Below are positions 1 to 5,571 of a stretch of 5,650 nt of DNA, piece by piece (position 1 is the first letter of the stretch; each line of letters opens with the position of its first letter). Source of the DNA: JBOFOR01 sp051654865 (lineage in GTDB: Bacteria > Bacillota > Clostridia > Peptostreptococcales > Peptostreptococcaceae); contig JBOFYV010000047.1 of the NCBI GenBank assembly GCA_051654865.1, forward strand, positions 1 to 5,650. The letters run 5' to 3'. The notes beneath the pieces were generated by a model. It searched no databases. It was given only the letters and a program-made list of their open reading frames with translations, and had not been told where the DNA came from. The translations under genes and the position numbers were made by a program.

Positions 1-923
1 GAGGTAATTCTGATTATGGTAATGGTTTAGCTATAGATACTAATCAAAATGCATATATAGGAGGATACACCTCTTCTACAAATTTTCCAGTTAAAAATGC
101 ATATCAAAGTACTTTCCAAGGGGGTGCTGATGCATTTATAGTAAAACTAAATACTCTCTTAACTGACCTAGTGCTAGAAAAATCTAGTTGCCAATGTATA
201 GCAAAAGTAGGAGAAAAGATAATATTTACAATAAAAATAACAAATAACGGACCTGATATAGCTTCAAATGTTGTAATAACAGATATCATAAATAATGGAT
301 TTATAATAAATAACCTTCAATCATCCTCAGGAAATATACAACATATAGGAAATATAGTAACCTGGACAATACCGACCTTAAACATAGATCAAAAGGAGAC
401 AGCAACTATAGAGGTAATGGCTACAAATCAAATATGCAATACCTATATAGTAAATATAGCTACTTCAACTTGCGACAATAATATAACTAACCCATACAAC
501 GCAACTGATAAAACAATAGTATATATCAATTGCCCACCTAACACATTTAGCGATTTACAACTTAGAAAAACTGTTCCAAAAAGAAACTTTACAGTAGGTG
601 AACAAATACCATTTACAATAAAGATAAAAAATAACGGACCGAACTCAGCTACAAACCTTATAATGACAGATATGATAGATAGTAGACTTAATATCGTCTC
701 ACTACAAACATTATCAGGAACTATATCTCAAAATGGCAATTTAGTAGTGTGGACAATACCATCTCTAGCTGTAGGTACTGAAATAATAGCCACTATAACA
801 GCAATAGCACAAGTAGGAGTATCTAATGTGTCAATTGCAAATTCAGCTAATGTTATCTGCGAAAATATACTCATAAATCCTAGTAATAGCAAAGATGCCA
901 CTTCTGTGTATATTTCTAATTAA
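1..923 (+). CDS. SBBP beta-propeller / DUF11 repeat protein, C-terminal part (5' end outside window)
   Basis: The function is unknown. The frame is open from base 3 (first complete codon) to the TAA at 921-923, so the gene starts upstream of the window. The visible part opens with the last propeller repeat (motifs AIDTNQNAYI, STNFPVKNAYQST, DAFIVKLNT; bases 3 to about 160), followed by two DUF11 modules. Module A runs from about base 165 to 533 and module B from about 549 to 923. Both carry the DUF11 signature of VGE, then NNGP, then a TD strand, then VxWTIP. Module A contains five cysteines (CQC, QICN, STCD, INCP) and module B one (VICE). A GTG at 171 lies inside the conserved LTDLVLEK segment, has no ribosome binding site and is not a start. 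The last 250 residues align without gaps to the end of the downstream gene, with about 38 differences counted by eye (about 85% identity). No C-terminal anchor (LPXTG or hydrophobic tail) is present; the protein ends VYISN. The next gene starts 32 bases downstream, suggesting cotranscription. Family assignment is confident; role and location are not known. Confidence 0.88.
   Translation, partial: GNSDYGNGLAIDTNQNAYIGGYTSSTNFPVKNAYQSTFQGGADAFIVKLNTLLTDLVLEKSSCQCIAKVGEKIIFTIKITNNGPDIASNVVITDIINNGFIINNLQSSSGNIQHIGNIVTWTIPTLNIDQKETATIEVMATNQICNTYIVNIATSTCDNNITNPYNATDKTIVYINCPPNTFSDLQLRKTVPKRNFTVGEQIPFTIKIKNNGPNSATNLIMTDMIDSRLNIVSLQTLSGTISQNGNLVVWTIPSLAVGTEIIATITAIAQVGVSNVSIANSANVICENILINPSNSKDATSVYISN
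1..923 (+). repeat. Direct repeat, copy 1 (duplicated 3' gene segment; copy 2 at 2868-3790)
   Basis: Bases 1-923 align with 2868-3790 at a constant offset of 2867 bases, covering the last propeller repeat and both DUF11 modules. From base 171 to the stop codon the protein alignment has no gaps. Several long DNA blocks are unchanged between the copies, for example around 283-325 compared with 3150-3192. This is the visible part of a whole-gene tandem duplication. Its left limit cannot be seen. Confidence 0.85.
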
Positions 924-955
924 ATTTACAATATATTATAAAGAGGAGAACTACT

Positions 956-3790
956 ATGAATAATAAATCAAATATTCTAAGTAATATACCATTCACATTT
1001 GAAAAAAATATAGGTCAATATGATAAAAATGTAAAATTCGTACTAAAAAATGGTACGAATACAACATTTTTTACACAAGAAGAAATAGTAATAGTCTTCG
1101 CTAAAGTAAAGGAAGAAAATACAAATAATCAAAATGATAGATTAAACAATACAAAAGAATATGAAACTAGCGTATTGAGATTAACATTAGAAAATTCAAA
1201 TCAATATCCTGAAATTATAGGTGTAAACGAATTTGACTGTAAAATAAACTACATCAAAGGTAATGATGAAAATGATTGGAATCTAAATGTACCTATCTAT
1301 GAAAAAATAATATATAAAGATATATATAACGGAATAGATTTAGTGTACTATGAAAACCAAGGTAAATTAGAACATGACTTTGTAGTAAGCCCAAATGCTA
1401 ATATCAATAGTATCGAGATAAGCTTTGATGGTGCTGATGATATAAGTTTAGATAATGATAAGAATGTATTGATAAATATTAAAGATCATACTATTGCAAT
1501 GTTAAGACCTAAGGTTTATCAATATATAAATGACACTGAAATAGAAATAGATAGTAGCTTTTTAATAAACAACAATAACGTTACTTTTGATATATCTGAT
1601 TATAACAAAAATGAAGTTTTGATAATAGACCCTGTATTAATGTATGGAAGCTATATAGGTGGTAGTAATGTTGATGAAGGATTTGGTATAGACGTAGATA
1701 ATAATCAAATTGCTTATATAACTGGTACCACATATTCTACTGATTTCCCTATTAAAAATGCATACCAAAGTGCCTTACAAGGAGCGACAGATATATTTTT
1801 AGTGAAAATAGATACTAGACTAAACGGTACAAATAGTCTACTATATTCATCATATATCGGAGGCGATAACTCTGATACTGGAATTAGTGTAGCAGTAGAT
1901 AATAATCAACACGCTTATATAACTGGTAACACCTATTCTACTAATTTTCCTATTAAAAATGCATACCAGAGTTCCTTGGAAGGAATTAATGATGCTTATC
2001 TAGTAAAAATAGACACTGTATTCAGTGGTGCAAGTAGTCTACTATATTCAACATATTTAGGTGGCAATGACTCCGATTATGGATATGGAGTAGCAGTAGA
2101 TAATAGTCAAATTGCCTATATAACTGGTGAAACACTTTCGCCAAACTTCCCTACATTTAATGCTTATCAAAACACTTTACAAGGAATTAGAAATGCATTT
2201 TTAGTTAAAATAAATACTAATCTAGTTGGTGTAAATAGCCTACTATACTCAACATATTTCGGTGGTATTGACTCTGTTATTGGTAGAGATGTGGCAGTAG
2301 ATAATAATCAAAACGCTTATTTTGTAGGTAGAACAGATTCTATAAACTTTCCAACTAAAAATTCATATCAATCTACTTTACAAGGAAGTGTAGATGCCTT
2401 TCTAGTTAAAATAAATACCAATTTAGGTGGATTAAGCAGTCTAATTTATTCAACATATTTAGGTGGTAATAATTATGATGCCGCTACTAGTGTATCTGTT
2501 GATAATAATCAAAATGCATATATAACTGGTGTAACTGACTCTACAAACTTCCCTACATTTAATGCTTATCAAAATATTAATCCAGGGAATGATAATGCAT
2601 TTTTAGTGAAAATAGATACTCACTTGAGCGGTGTAGATAGCCTACTTTACTCAACATATCTAGGTGGTAGTAACTCTGATACTGGATATGGAGTATCTGT
2701 AGATAATATCGAAAATGCTTATATCACCGGTATAACTACTTCTACAAACTTTCCACTTAAATACCCCTATCAAAGTACTTTTCAAGGAACAAGTGATGCC
2801 TTTTTAACCAAAATAGATACTAAGTTAATTGGATCAAACAGCTTAGTATATTCAACATACTTAGGTGGAAATAATAGCGTGACTGCCCGAGATATAGCTA
2901 TAGACACTAATAAAAATGCATATATTACTGGATATACAGATTCTACTAACTTTCCTGTAAGAAATGCATATCAAAGTACTCTTCAAGGAGCTACTGATGC
3001 ATTTATAATAAAACTAAATACTCTCTTAACTGACCTAGTACTAGAAAAATCTAGTTGCCAATGTATGGTAACTGTAGGAGAAAAAATAATATACACAATA
3101 AAAATAACTAACAAGGGTCCAGATATAGCTTCAAATATAGTAGTAACAGATATCATAAATAATGGATTTATAATAAATAACCTTCAATCATCGTTAGGAA
3201 ATATACTACGTATAGGAAATACAGTAACCTGGGCAATACCTACCTTAAATGTAGGTCAAAAAGAAATAGCAACTATAGAGGTCGTAGCTACAAATCAGGT
3301 ATGCAACACCTATATAGAAAATATAGCTACCGCAACTTGTGACAATAACATAACAAGTCCTAGCAATGCTACTGATAAAACAACCCTCTATGTCAATTGT
3401 CCAGCTAACACATTTAGCGATTTACAACTTAGAAAAACTGCTCCAAAAAGAAACTTTGCAGTAGGTGAACAAATACCATTTACAATAAAAATAAAAAATA
3501 ACGGACCTGATATAGCAACAAACATTATAATGACAGATATGATAGATAGTAGACTTAATATAATATCACTACAAACATTATCAGGAACTATATCTCAAAA
3601 TGGTAATCTAGTAATCTGGACAATACCATCTCTAGGTGTAGGTACTGAAATAATAGCCACTATAACAGCAATAGCACAAGTAGGTGTATCTAATGTATCC
3701 ATTGCAAATGGTGCTAATGTTATCTGTGAGAATATACTTGTAAACCCTAATAATAGTAAAGATTCCACTTCTGTATATATTTCTAGTTAA
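956..3790 (+). CDS. SBBP seven-repeat beta-propeller protein with two C-terminal DUF11 modules
   Basis: This is a complete 944-aa protein of unknown function. The ATG start is supported by AGAGGAG at 942-948, seven bases upstream. Residues 8-228 match the N-terminal domain typical of SBBP proteins: FEKNIGQ, then KINYIKGND..W..NVPIYEKI.Y, YNGIDLVYY, LEHDFVVSPNA, and LIIDPVLMYGSYIGG leading into the repeats. Residues 229-692 hold seven repeats, each with LYSTYLGG, VDNNQNAYITG, STNFP..NAYQS and DAFLVKIDT. Their starts (229, 296, 363, 430, 497, 564, 631) are exactly 67 residues apart. Two DUF11 modules follow (about 694-815 and 822-944). Module A has cysteines at 701, 703, 783, 795 and 815; module B has one at 924; the N-terminal domain has one at 95. 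DUF11 and SBBP proteins are usually extracellular, but the N-terminus (MNNKSNILSN) is polar with no signal peptide, and there is no LPXTG or transmembrane segment. It follows its truncated paralogue after a 32-base gap and ends just before a terminator, so the two probably form one operon. Surface or spore-coat deposition is possible but unproven. Confidence 0.92.
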   Translation: MNNKSNILSNIPFTFEKNIGQYDKNVKFVLKNGTNTTFFTQEEIVIVFAKVKEENTNNQNDRLNNTKEYETSVLRLTLENSNQYPEIIGVNEFDCKINYIKGNDENDWNLNVPIYEKIIYKDIYNGIDLVYYENQGKLEHDFVVSPNANINSIEISFDGADDISLDNDKNVLINIKDHTIAMLRPKVYQYINDTEIEIDSSFLINNNNVTFDISDYNKNEVLIIDPVLMYGSYIGGSNVDEGFGIDVDNNQIAYITGTTYSTDFPIKNAYQSALQGATDIFLVKIDTRLNGTNSLLYSSYIGGDNSDTGISVAVDNNQHAYITGNTYSTNFPIKNAYQSSLEGINDAYLVKIDTVFSGASSLLYSTYLGGNDSDYGYGVAVDNSQIAYITGETLSPNFPTFNAYQNTLQGIRNAFLVKINTNLVGVNSLLYSTYFGGIDSVIGRDVAVDNNQNAYFVGRTDSINFPTKNSYQSTLQGSVDAFLVKINTNLGGLSSLIYSTYLGGNNYDAATSVSVDNNQNAYITGVTDSTNFPTFNAYQNINPGNDNAFLVKIDTHLSGVDSLLYSTYLGGSNSDTGYGVSVDNIENAYITGITTSTNFPLKYPYQSTFQGTSDAFLTKIDTKLIGSNSLVYSTYLGGNNSVTARDIAIDTNKNAYITGYTDSTNFPVRNAYQSTLQGATDAFIIKLNTLLTDLVLEKSSCQCMVTVGEKIIYTIKITNKGPDIASNIVVTDIINNGFIINNLQSSLGNILRIGNTVTWAIPTLNVGQKEIATIEVVATNQVCNTYIENIATATCDNNITSPSNATDKTTLYVNCPANTFSDLQLRKTAPKRNFAVGEQIPFTIKIKNNGPDIATNIIMTDMIDSRLNIISLQTLSGTISQNGNLVIWTIPSLGVGTEIIATITAIAQVGVSNVSIANGANVICENILVNPNNSKDSTSVYISS
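1640..3040 (+). repeat. Seven tandem 201-bp coding repeats (SBBP propeller units)
   Basis: Seven in-frame units begin at about 1640, 1841, 2042, 2243, 2444, 2645 and 2846, each 201 bases long without insertions or deletions. Each starts near a conserved codon block encoding (L/I/V)YSTYLGG and contains a VDNNQNAYITG block and a NAYQS block. The last unit differs at its end (KLNTLL instead of KIDTxLxG), where it joins the DUF11 region. The last repeat of the upstream paralogue shares that variant. The DNA copies are diverged but keep recognisable stretches, such as tattcaacatat at the unit boundaries. Confidence 0.9.
2868..3790 (+). repeat. Direct repeat, copy 2 (duplicated 3' gene segment)
   Basis: This is the second copy of the segment at 1-923. 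It begins in the seventh propeller repeat of the complete gene and ends at its stop codon. The homology ends near the stop codons: after copy 1 comes a short spacer with a ribosome binding site, and after copy 2 comes a terminator. Confidence 0.85.
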
Positions 3791-3794
3791 AATA

Positions 3795-3829
3795 AAAATG
3801 GAGTCTATTTAGACTCCATTTTATTTTTT
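3795..3829. terminator. Bidirectional intrinsic terminator between convergent genes
   Basis: A 12-bp perfect stem (3795-3806 with 3811-3822; core ATGGAGTCT / AGACTCCAT) encloses an ATTT loop. On the + strand it is followed by ATTTTTTATT, starting five bases after the stop of the propeller gene. On the - strand the A-rich sequence at 3791-3798 reads as a T-rich tail, just past the stop of the converging gene at 3828. It can therefore end transcription from both sides. Confidence 0.9.
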
Positions 3830-4691
3830 ATTCCTCCCAGTATGACGGTCTGACCAATCCCTTTGGAAGCTTTGTTTTAAAGTCCCCTTTTGCTGTATTA
3901 ACTTGAGATTGAGTTAAGAAAATTGAATCCTCAAGATTTGCACCTCTAATATCTGCATCTCTTAGGTCTGCACCTATTAAATTTGCTCCTTTTAAATTAG
4001 TATTCTTAATGTTAGATGCTATAAGCAATGCTCCTGCTAAATTAGCTCCTATTAAATTCGTATTTGTCAGATTTTCCCCTATAAAATCATATCCATTTTT
4101 CAATACTTTCTTATTTTTTGAATTTCTTTTTTTCTCATCTGATACCTTATCTTTTACAAACTCATTAACTTCCCTTAAAATATGATTTACTTTAAGCCTA
4201 TGCTTTTCAATATCTATATTAATAATTGACTCTTCATCTAAATTAGTAAGTTTTTCAGTTTCCTCAATCATAGATCTCAATTTAGAATTTACACTATCAT
4301 TTGATATAAAAGTCGATGCATCTACTAGATACCATAACATTTCATGTAACTGTCTCATTATTACAAATACATCAAACATTTTATTTGATATTTCAGGAGA
4401 CTTACTCCAATCCTTACCTTTAAATGTTATCTGTGCTACTTTTTGTCCTGCGCCAAAACAATCATATGAAGTACATCCCTTTAGCCCCCTCTTCCTAAGA
4501 TCTTGATGTACAGAACATCCAAAATCTGATTGTAAGTTTACACATGGTTTGCCTGCTACTTTATCTTGAGGAAATCCTTCTGTTTTTGAAAAAAACAAAG
4601 CAACACAACAAAGTCCAAAACACTTTTCACAGTCAATCTTTAAACTTTTTTTAATATCTTCATTATTTATTTCATTAGTTCTTAATTTCAT
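3828..4691 (-). CDS. Cysteine-cluster and pentapeptide-repeat protein of unknown function
   Basis: This is a complete 287-aa protein with no assigned biochemical role. The ATG start (complement of 4689-4691) is preceded seven bases upstream by AGAGGAG (complement of 4699-4705). Residues 21-78 hold eight cysteines: C21, C24, C28 and C29 in a CxxCxxxCC pattern, then C50, C59, C73 and C78, with H62 nearby. The layout resembles YkgJ-type CxxCxxCC proteins thought to bind zinc or an iron-sulfur cluster. A mostly helical middle (about 100-180) includes FDVFVIMRQLHEMLWYL. About 11 pentapeptide repeats (about 202-256; e.g. NLIGA, NLKGA, DLRDA, DIRGA) should form a right-handed beta-helix. The tail FLTQSQVNTAKGD..TKLPKGLVRPSYW is a recurring C-terminus of pentapeptide proteins. 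From memory, the whole architecture (GLCCVAL, GKPCxNLQxDF, GCTxYDCFGAGQ) is a family conserved in actinomycetes and Firmicutes, so it is not a random fusion here. It has no signal peptide and is probably cytoplasmic. It is transcribed alone, divergent from the TetR gene and convergent with the propeller gene. Confidence 0.88.
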   Translation of the reverse strand: MKLRTNEINNEDIKKSLKIDCEKCFGLCCVALFFSKTEGFPQDKVAGKPCVNLQSDFGCSVHQDLRKRGLKGCTSYDCFGAGQKVAQITFKGKDWSKSPEISNKMFDVFVIMRQLHEMLWYLVDASTFISNDSVNSKLRSMIEETEKLTNLDEESIINIDIEKHRLKVNHILREVNEFVKDKVSDEKKRNSKNKKVLKNGYDFIGENLTNTNLIGANLAGALLIASNIKNTNLKGANLIGADLRDADIRGANLEDSIFLTQSQVNTAKGDFKTKLPKGLVRPSYWEE

Positions 4692-4723
4692 AAATTTACT
4701 CCTCTAATTTTAATTATCTATTT

Positions 4724-4732
4724 ATTATAACA
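4724..4732 (-). promoter_or_regulatory. Extended -10 promoter of the pentapeptide-repeat gene
   Basis: Read on the - strand, 4732 to 4724 gives TGTTATAAT: a perfect TATAAT hexamer with a TG one base upstream. It lies about 33 bases before the ATG and upstream of the AGAGGAG site. No good -35 hexamer is found at 17 bp spacing (TAATTT at 4747-4752), as is common for extended -10 promoters. Confidence 0.55.
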
Positions 4733-4780
4733 TATGAAATTAATCTAAATTACTAATTTAAATTACCTTTTAAAATTTAC

Positions 4781-4809
4781 TTGCATATTATTTTTTGTAA
4801 TGATACCCT
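4781..4809 (+). promoter_or_regulatory. Possible promoter of the TetR-family gene
   Basis: TTGCAT (4781-4786) and TACCCT (4804-4809) are separated by 17 bp, and a TG at 4801-4802 makes an extended -10. The -10 hexamer is poor. An alternative -10, TATCAT at 4813-4818 (five of six matches), lacks a good -35. Both candidate -10 elements fall inside the inverted repeat at 4795-4823. Confidence 0.35.
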
Positions 4810-4823
4810 TTATATCATAACAA
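4795..4823. promoter_or_regulatory. Inverted repeat, candidate TetR-family operator (autoregulation)
   Basis: The left arm TTGTAATGATA (4795-4805) and right arm TATCATAACAA (4813-4823) are reverse complements at 10 of 11 positions, separated by seven bases. The site is centred at 4809, ends seven bases before the ribosome binding site and covers the possible -10 elements. TetR-family dimers typically bind inverted repeats of this size next to their own gene, so autoregulation is the simplest reading. No T-run follows, so it is not a terminator. Confidence 0.6.
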
Positions 4824-4830
4824 TTCAAAC

Positions 4831-4837
4831 AGGGGGA
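4831..4837 (+). promoter_or_regulatory. Ribosome binding site deciding the TetR gene start
   Basis: AGGGGGA lies six bases before the ATG at 4844. The frame also reaches back to a TTG at 4781, but that codon coincides with a possible -35, has no ribosome binding site and would place the operator-like repeat inside the coding region. The start at 4844 is therefore preferred. Confidence 0.8.
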
Positions 4838-4843
4838 ATAGCA

Positions 4844-5407
4844 ATGTCTCAAATGACTAAAAAAGCTTTTGCAGCATCACTAAAAAGAATGCTCAATCAA
4901 AAACCATTAGATAAAATAAAAATCACAGACATAACACAAGACTGCGAAGTAAATCGCCAAACCTTTTACTATCACTTTAAAGATATTTATGATTTACTAG
5001 AATGGACATATACAAATGAAGCAACAAAAGCCTTAGACGGTAAAAAGACCTACGATACTTGGCAACAAGGCTTTACTCATATACTAAACTACATAATAGA
5101 TAACAAATCATTTGTACTAAACACCTTTAACTCAGTAAGTAGAGAATTTCTAGAACGATACCTATACAACGAAACCTACATACTTTTAATGGGTGTCATA
5201 GAAGAAAAATCAAAGGATATTATGGTTAGAGAAAAAGACAAAACATTTATAGCTAACTTTTATAAATATGCCTTTGTAGGACTTATACTAGATTGGATAA
5301 AAAAAGGAATGAAAGAAAATCCATCAGATATTATAAATAGCCTAAATACCTTAATAAGCGGAAATATAGAAGAAGCTTTAGAAAGATACAACACTAACAA
5401 CTATTAA
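4844..5407 (+). CDS. TetR/AcrR-family transcriptional regulator (DhaS-like type)
   Basis: This is a 187-aa DNA-binding regulator, probably a cytoplasmic dimeric repressor. The N-terminal segment MTKKAFAASLKRMLNQKPLDKIKITDI leads into a helix-turn-helix at about residues 27-46 (ITDITQDCEVNRQTFYYHF), followed by KDIYDLLEW. This is the signature of the TetR subgroup that includes DhaS-like regulators. The rest (about 65-187) is helical and contains FYKYAFVGLILDWIKKGMKENP near residue 139, matching the C-terminal ligand/dimer domain of that subgroup. The length is normal for the family. The start at 4844 is chosen for its AGGGGGA ribosome binding site. The upstream inverted repeat (4795-4823) suggests that it controls its own promoter. 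A terminator follows directly, so it is a single-gene unit. The next gene appears to encode oleate hydratase, making that gene a likely target and a fatty acid or acyl-CoA a plausible ligand. Both are inferences from position. Confidence 0.92.
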   Translation: MSQMTKKAFAASLKRMLNQKPLDKIKITDITQDCEVNRQTFYYHFKDIYDLLEWTYTNEATKALDGKKTYDTWQQGFTHILNYIIDNKSFVLNTFNSVSREFLERYLYNETYILLMGVIEEKSKDIMVREKDKTFIANFYKYAFVGLILDWIKKGMKENPSDIINSLNTLISGNIEEALERYNTNNY

Positions 5408-5426
5408 AAATATTAAATAGACTAGC

Positions 5427-5458
5427 TAGACAAATAACACTATTTGTCTATTTTTTTT
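5427..5458 (+). terminator. Intrinsic terminator after the TetR gene
   Basis: A perfect 10-bp stem (TAGACAAATA at 5427-5436, TATTTGTCTA at 5441-5450) with an ACAC loop is followed immediately by eight T residues (5451-5458). It starts 20 bases after the stop codon at 5405-5407. It separates the TetR transcript from the oleate hydratase gene. Confidence 0.92.
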
Positions 5459-5469
5459 ACATAGAGTAA

Positions 5470-5487
5470 TTATTGTATATACAATAA
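5470..5487. promoter_or_regulatory. Perfect 18-bp palindrome upstream of the oleate hydratase gene, candidate operator
   Basis: TTATTGTATATACAATAA is a perfect 18-bp palindrome lying 84 bases before the ATG at 5572 and just beyond the TetR terminator. It sits where a -35 region would fall for the -10 candidate at 5503-5508. Its half-site shares TTGTA with the arm of the inverted repeat before the TetR gene but otherwise differs. It may bind the same regulator or a different one. AT-rich sequence makes short palindromes common, but 18 perfect bases is longer than expected by chance. Confidence 0.45.
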
Positions 5488-5508
5488 ATCCCTTATCAAA
5501 AGTATTAT
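5480..5508 (+). promoter_or_regulatory. Weak candidate promoter for the oleate hydratase gene
   Basis: TATTAT at 5503-5508 is a fair -10 hexamer. The hexamer 17 bp upstream (TACAAT, 5480-5485) is a poor -35 and lies within the 18-bp palindrome. The terminator upstream means this gene needs its own promoter somewhere in 5459-5556, but the exact position is uncertain. Confidence 0.3.
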
Positions 5509-5525
5509 ATTAGTAAATAAATTAA

Positions 5526-5551
5526 TTAAGGTTTTGTAAAAATAGCCTTAA
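5526..5551 (+). other. Small inverted repeat in the presumed 5' leader of the oleate hydratase gene
   Basis: TTAAGGTT (5526-5533) can pair with AGCCTTAA (5544-5551) through eight base pairs, one of them G-U, around a 10-base loop. It ends five bases before the AGGGGA ribosome binding site (5557-5562). There is no T-run. It could be a weak leader hairpin or a protein site, or be chance in AT-rich DNA. Confidence 0.3.
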
Positions 5552-5571
5552 AATATAGGGGATGATTTTAT

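Noticed and set aside
104..289. Open frame of 61 codons on the - strand
   Set aside because: It lies wholly antisense to the conserved propeller/DUF11 coding frame, has no ribosome binding site and resembles no known protein. It is a shadow of the real gene.
171..923. A separate 250-aa DUF11 protein starting at the GTG at 171
   Set aside because: The same frame is open back to base 3 and encodes the last propeller repeat seen in the downstream paralogue. The GTG corresponds to an internal Val and has no ribosome binding site.
1640..3040. Regular 201-bp repeats as a CRISPR array or non-coding satellite
   Set aside because: The units are in frame, diverged at DNA level and conserved at protein level. 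They are propeller repeats inside a gene.
1..3790. Mobile element or composite transposon carrying the duplicated genes
   Set aside because: No transposase, terminal inverted repeats or target duplications are visible. The direct repeats are explained by gene duplication.
4795..4823. Inverted repeat before the TetR gene as a terminator
   Set aside because: There is no T-run on either side in the needed position, the stem is AT-rich with a mismatch, and it lies between promoter and ribosome binding site.
4781..4843. TTG at 4781 as the start of the TetR gene (21 extra residues)
   Set aside because: The extra residues are unlike the family's N-terminus and would be encoded across the operator-like repeat. 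AGGGGGA before the ATG at 4844 gives a far better start.
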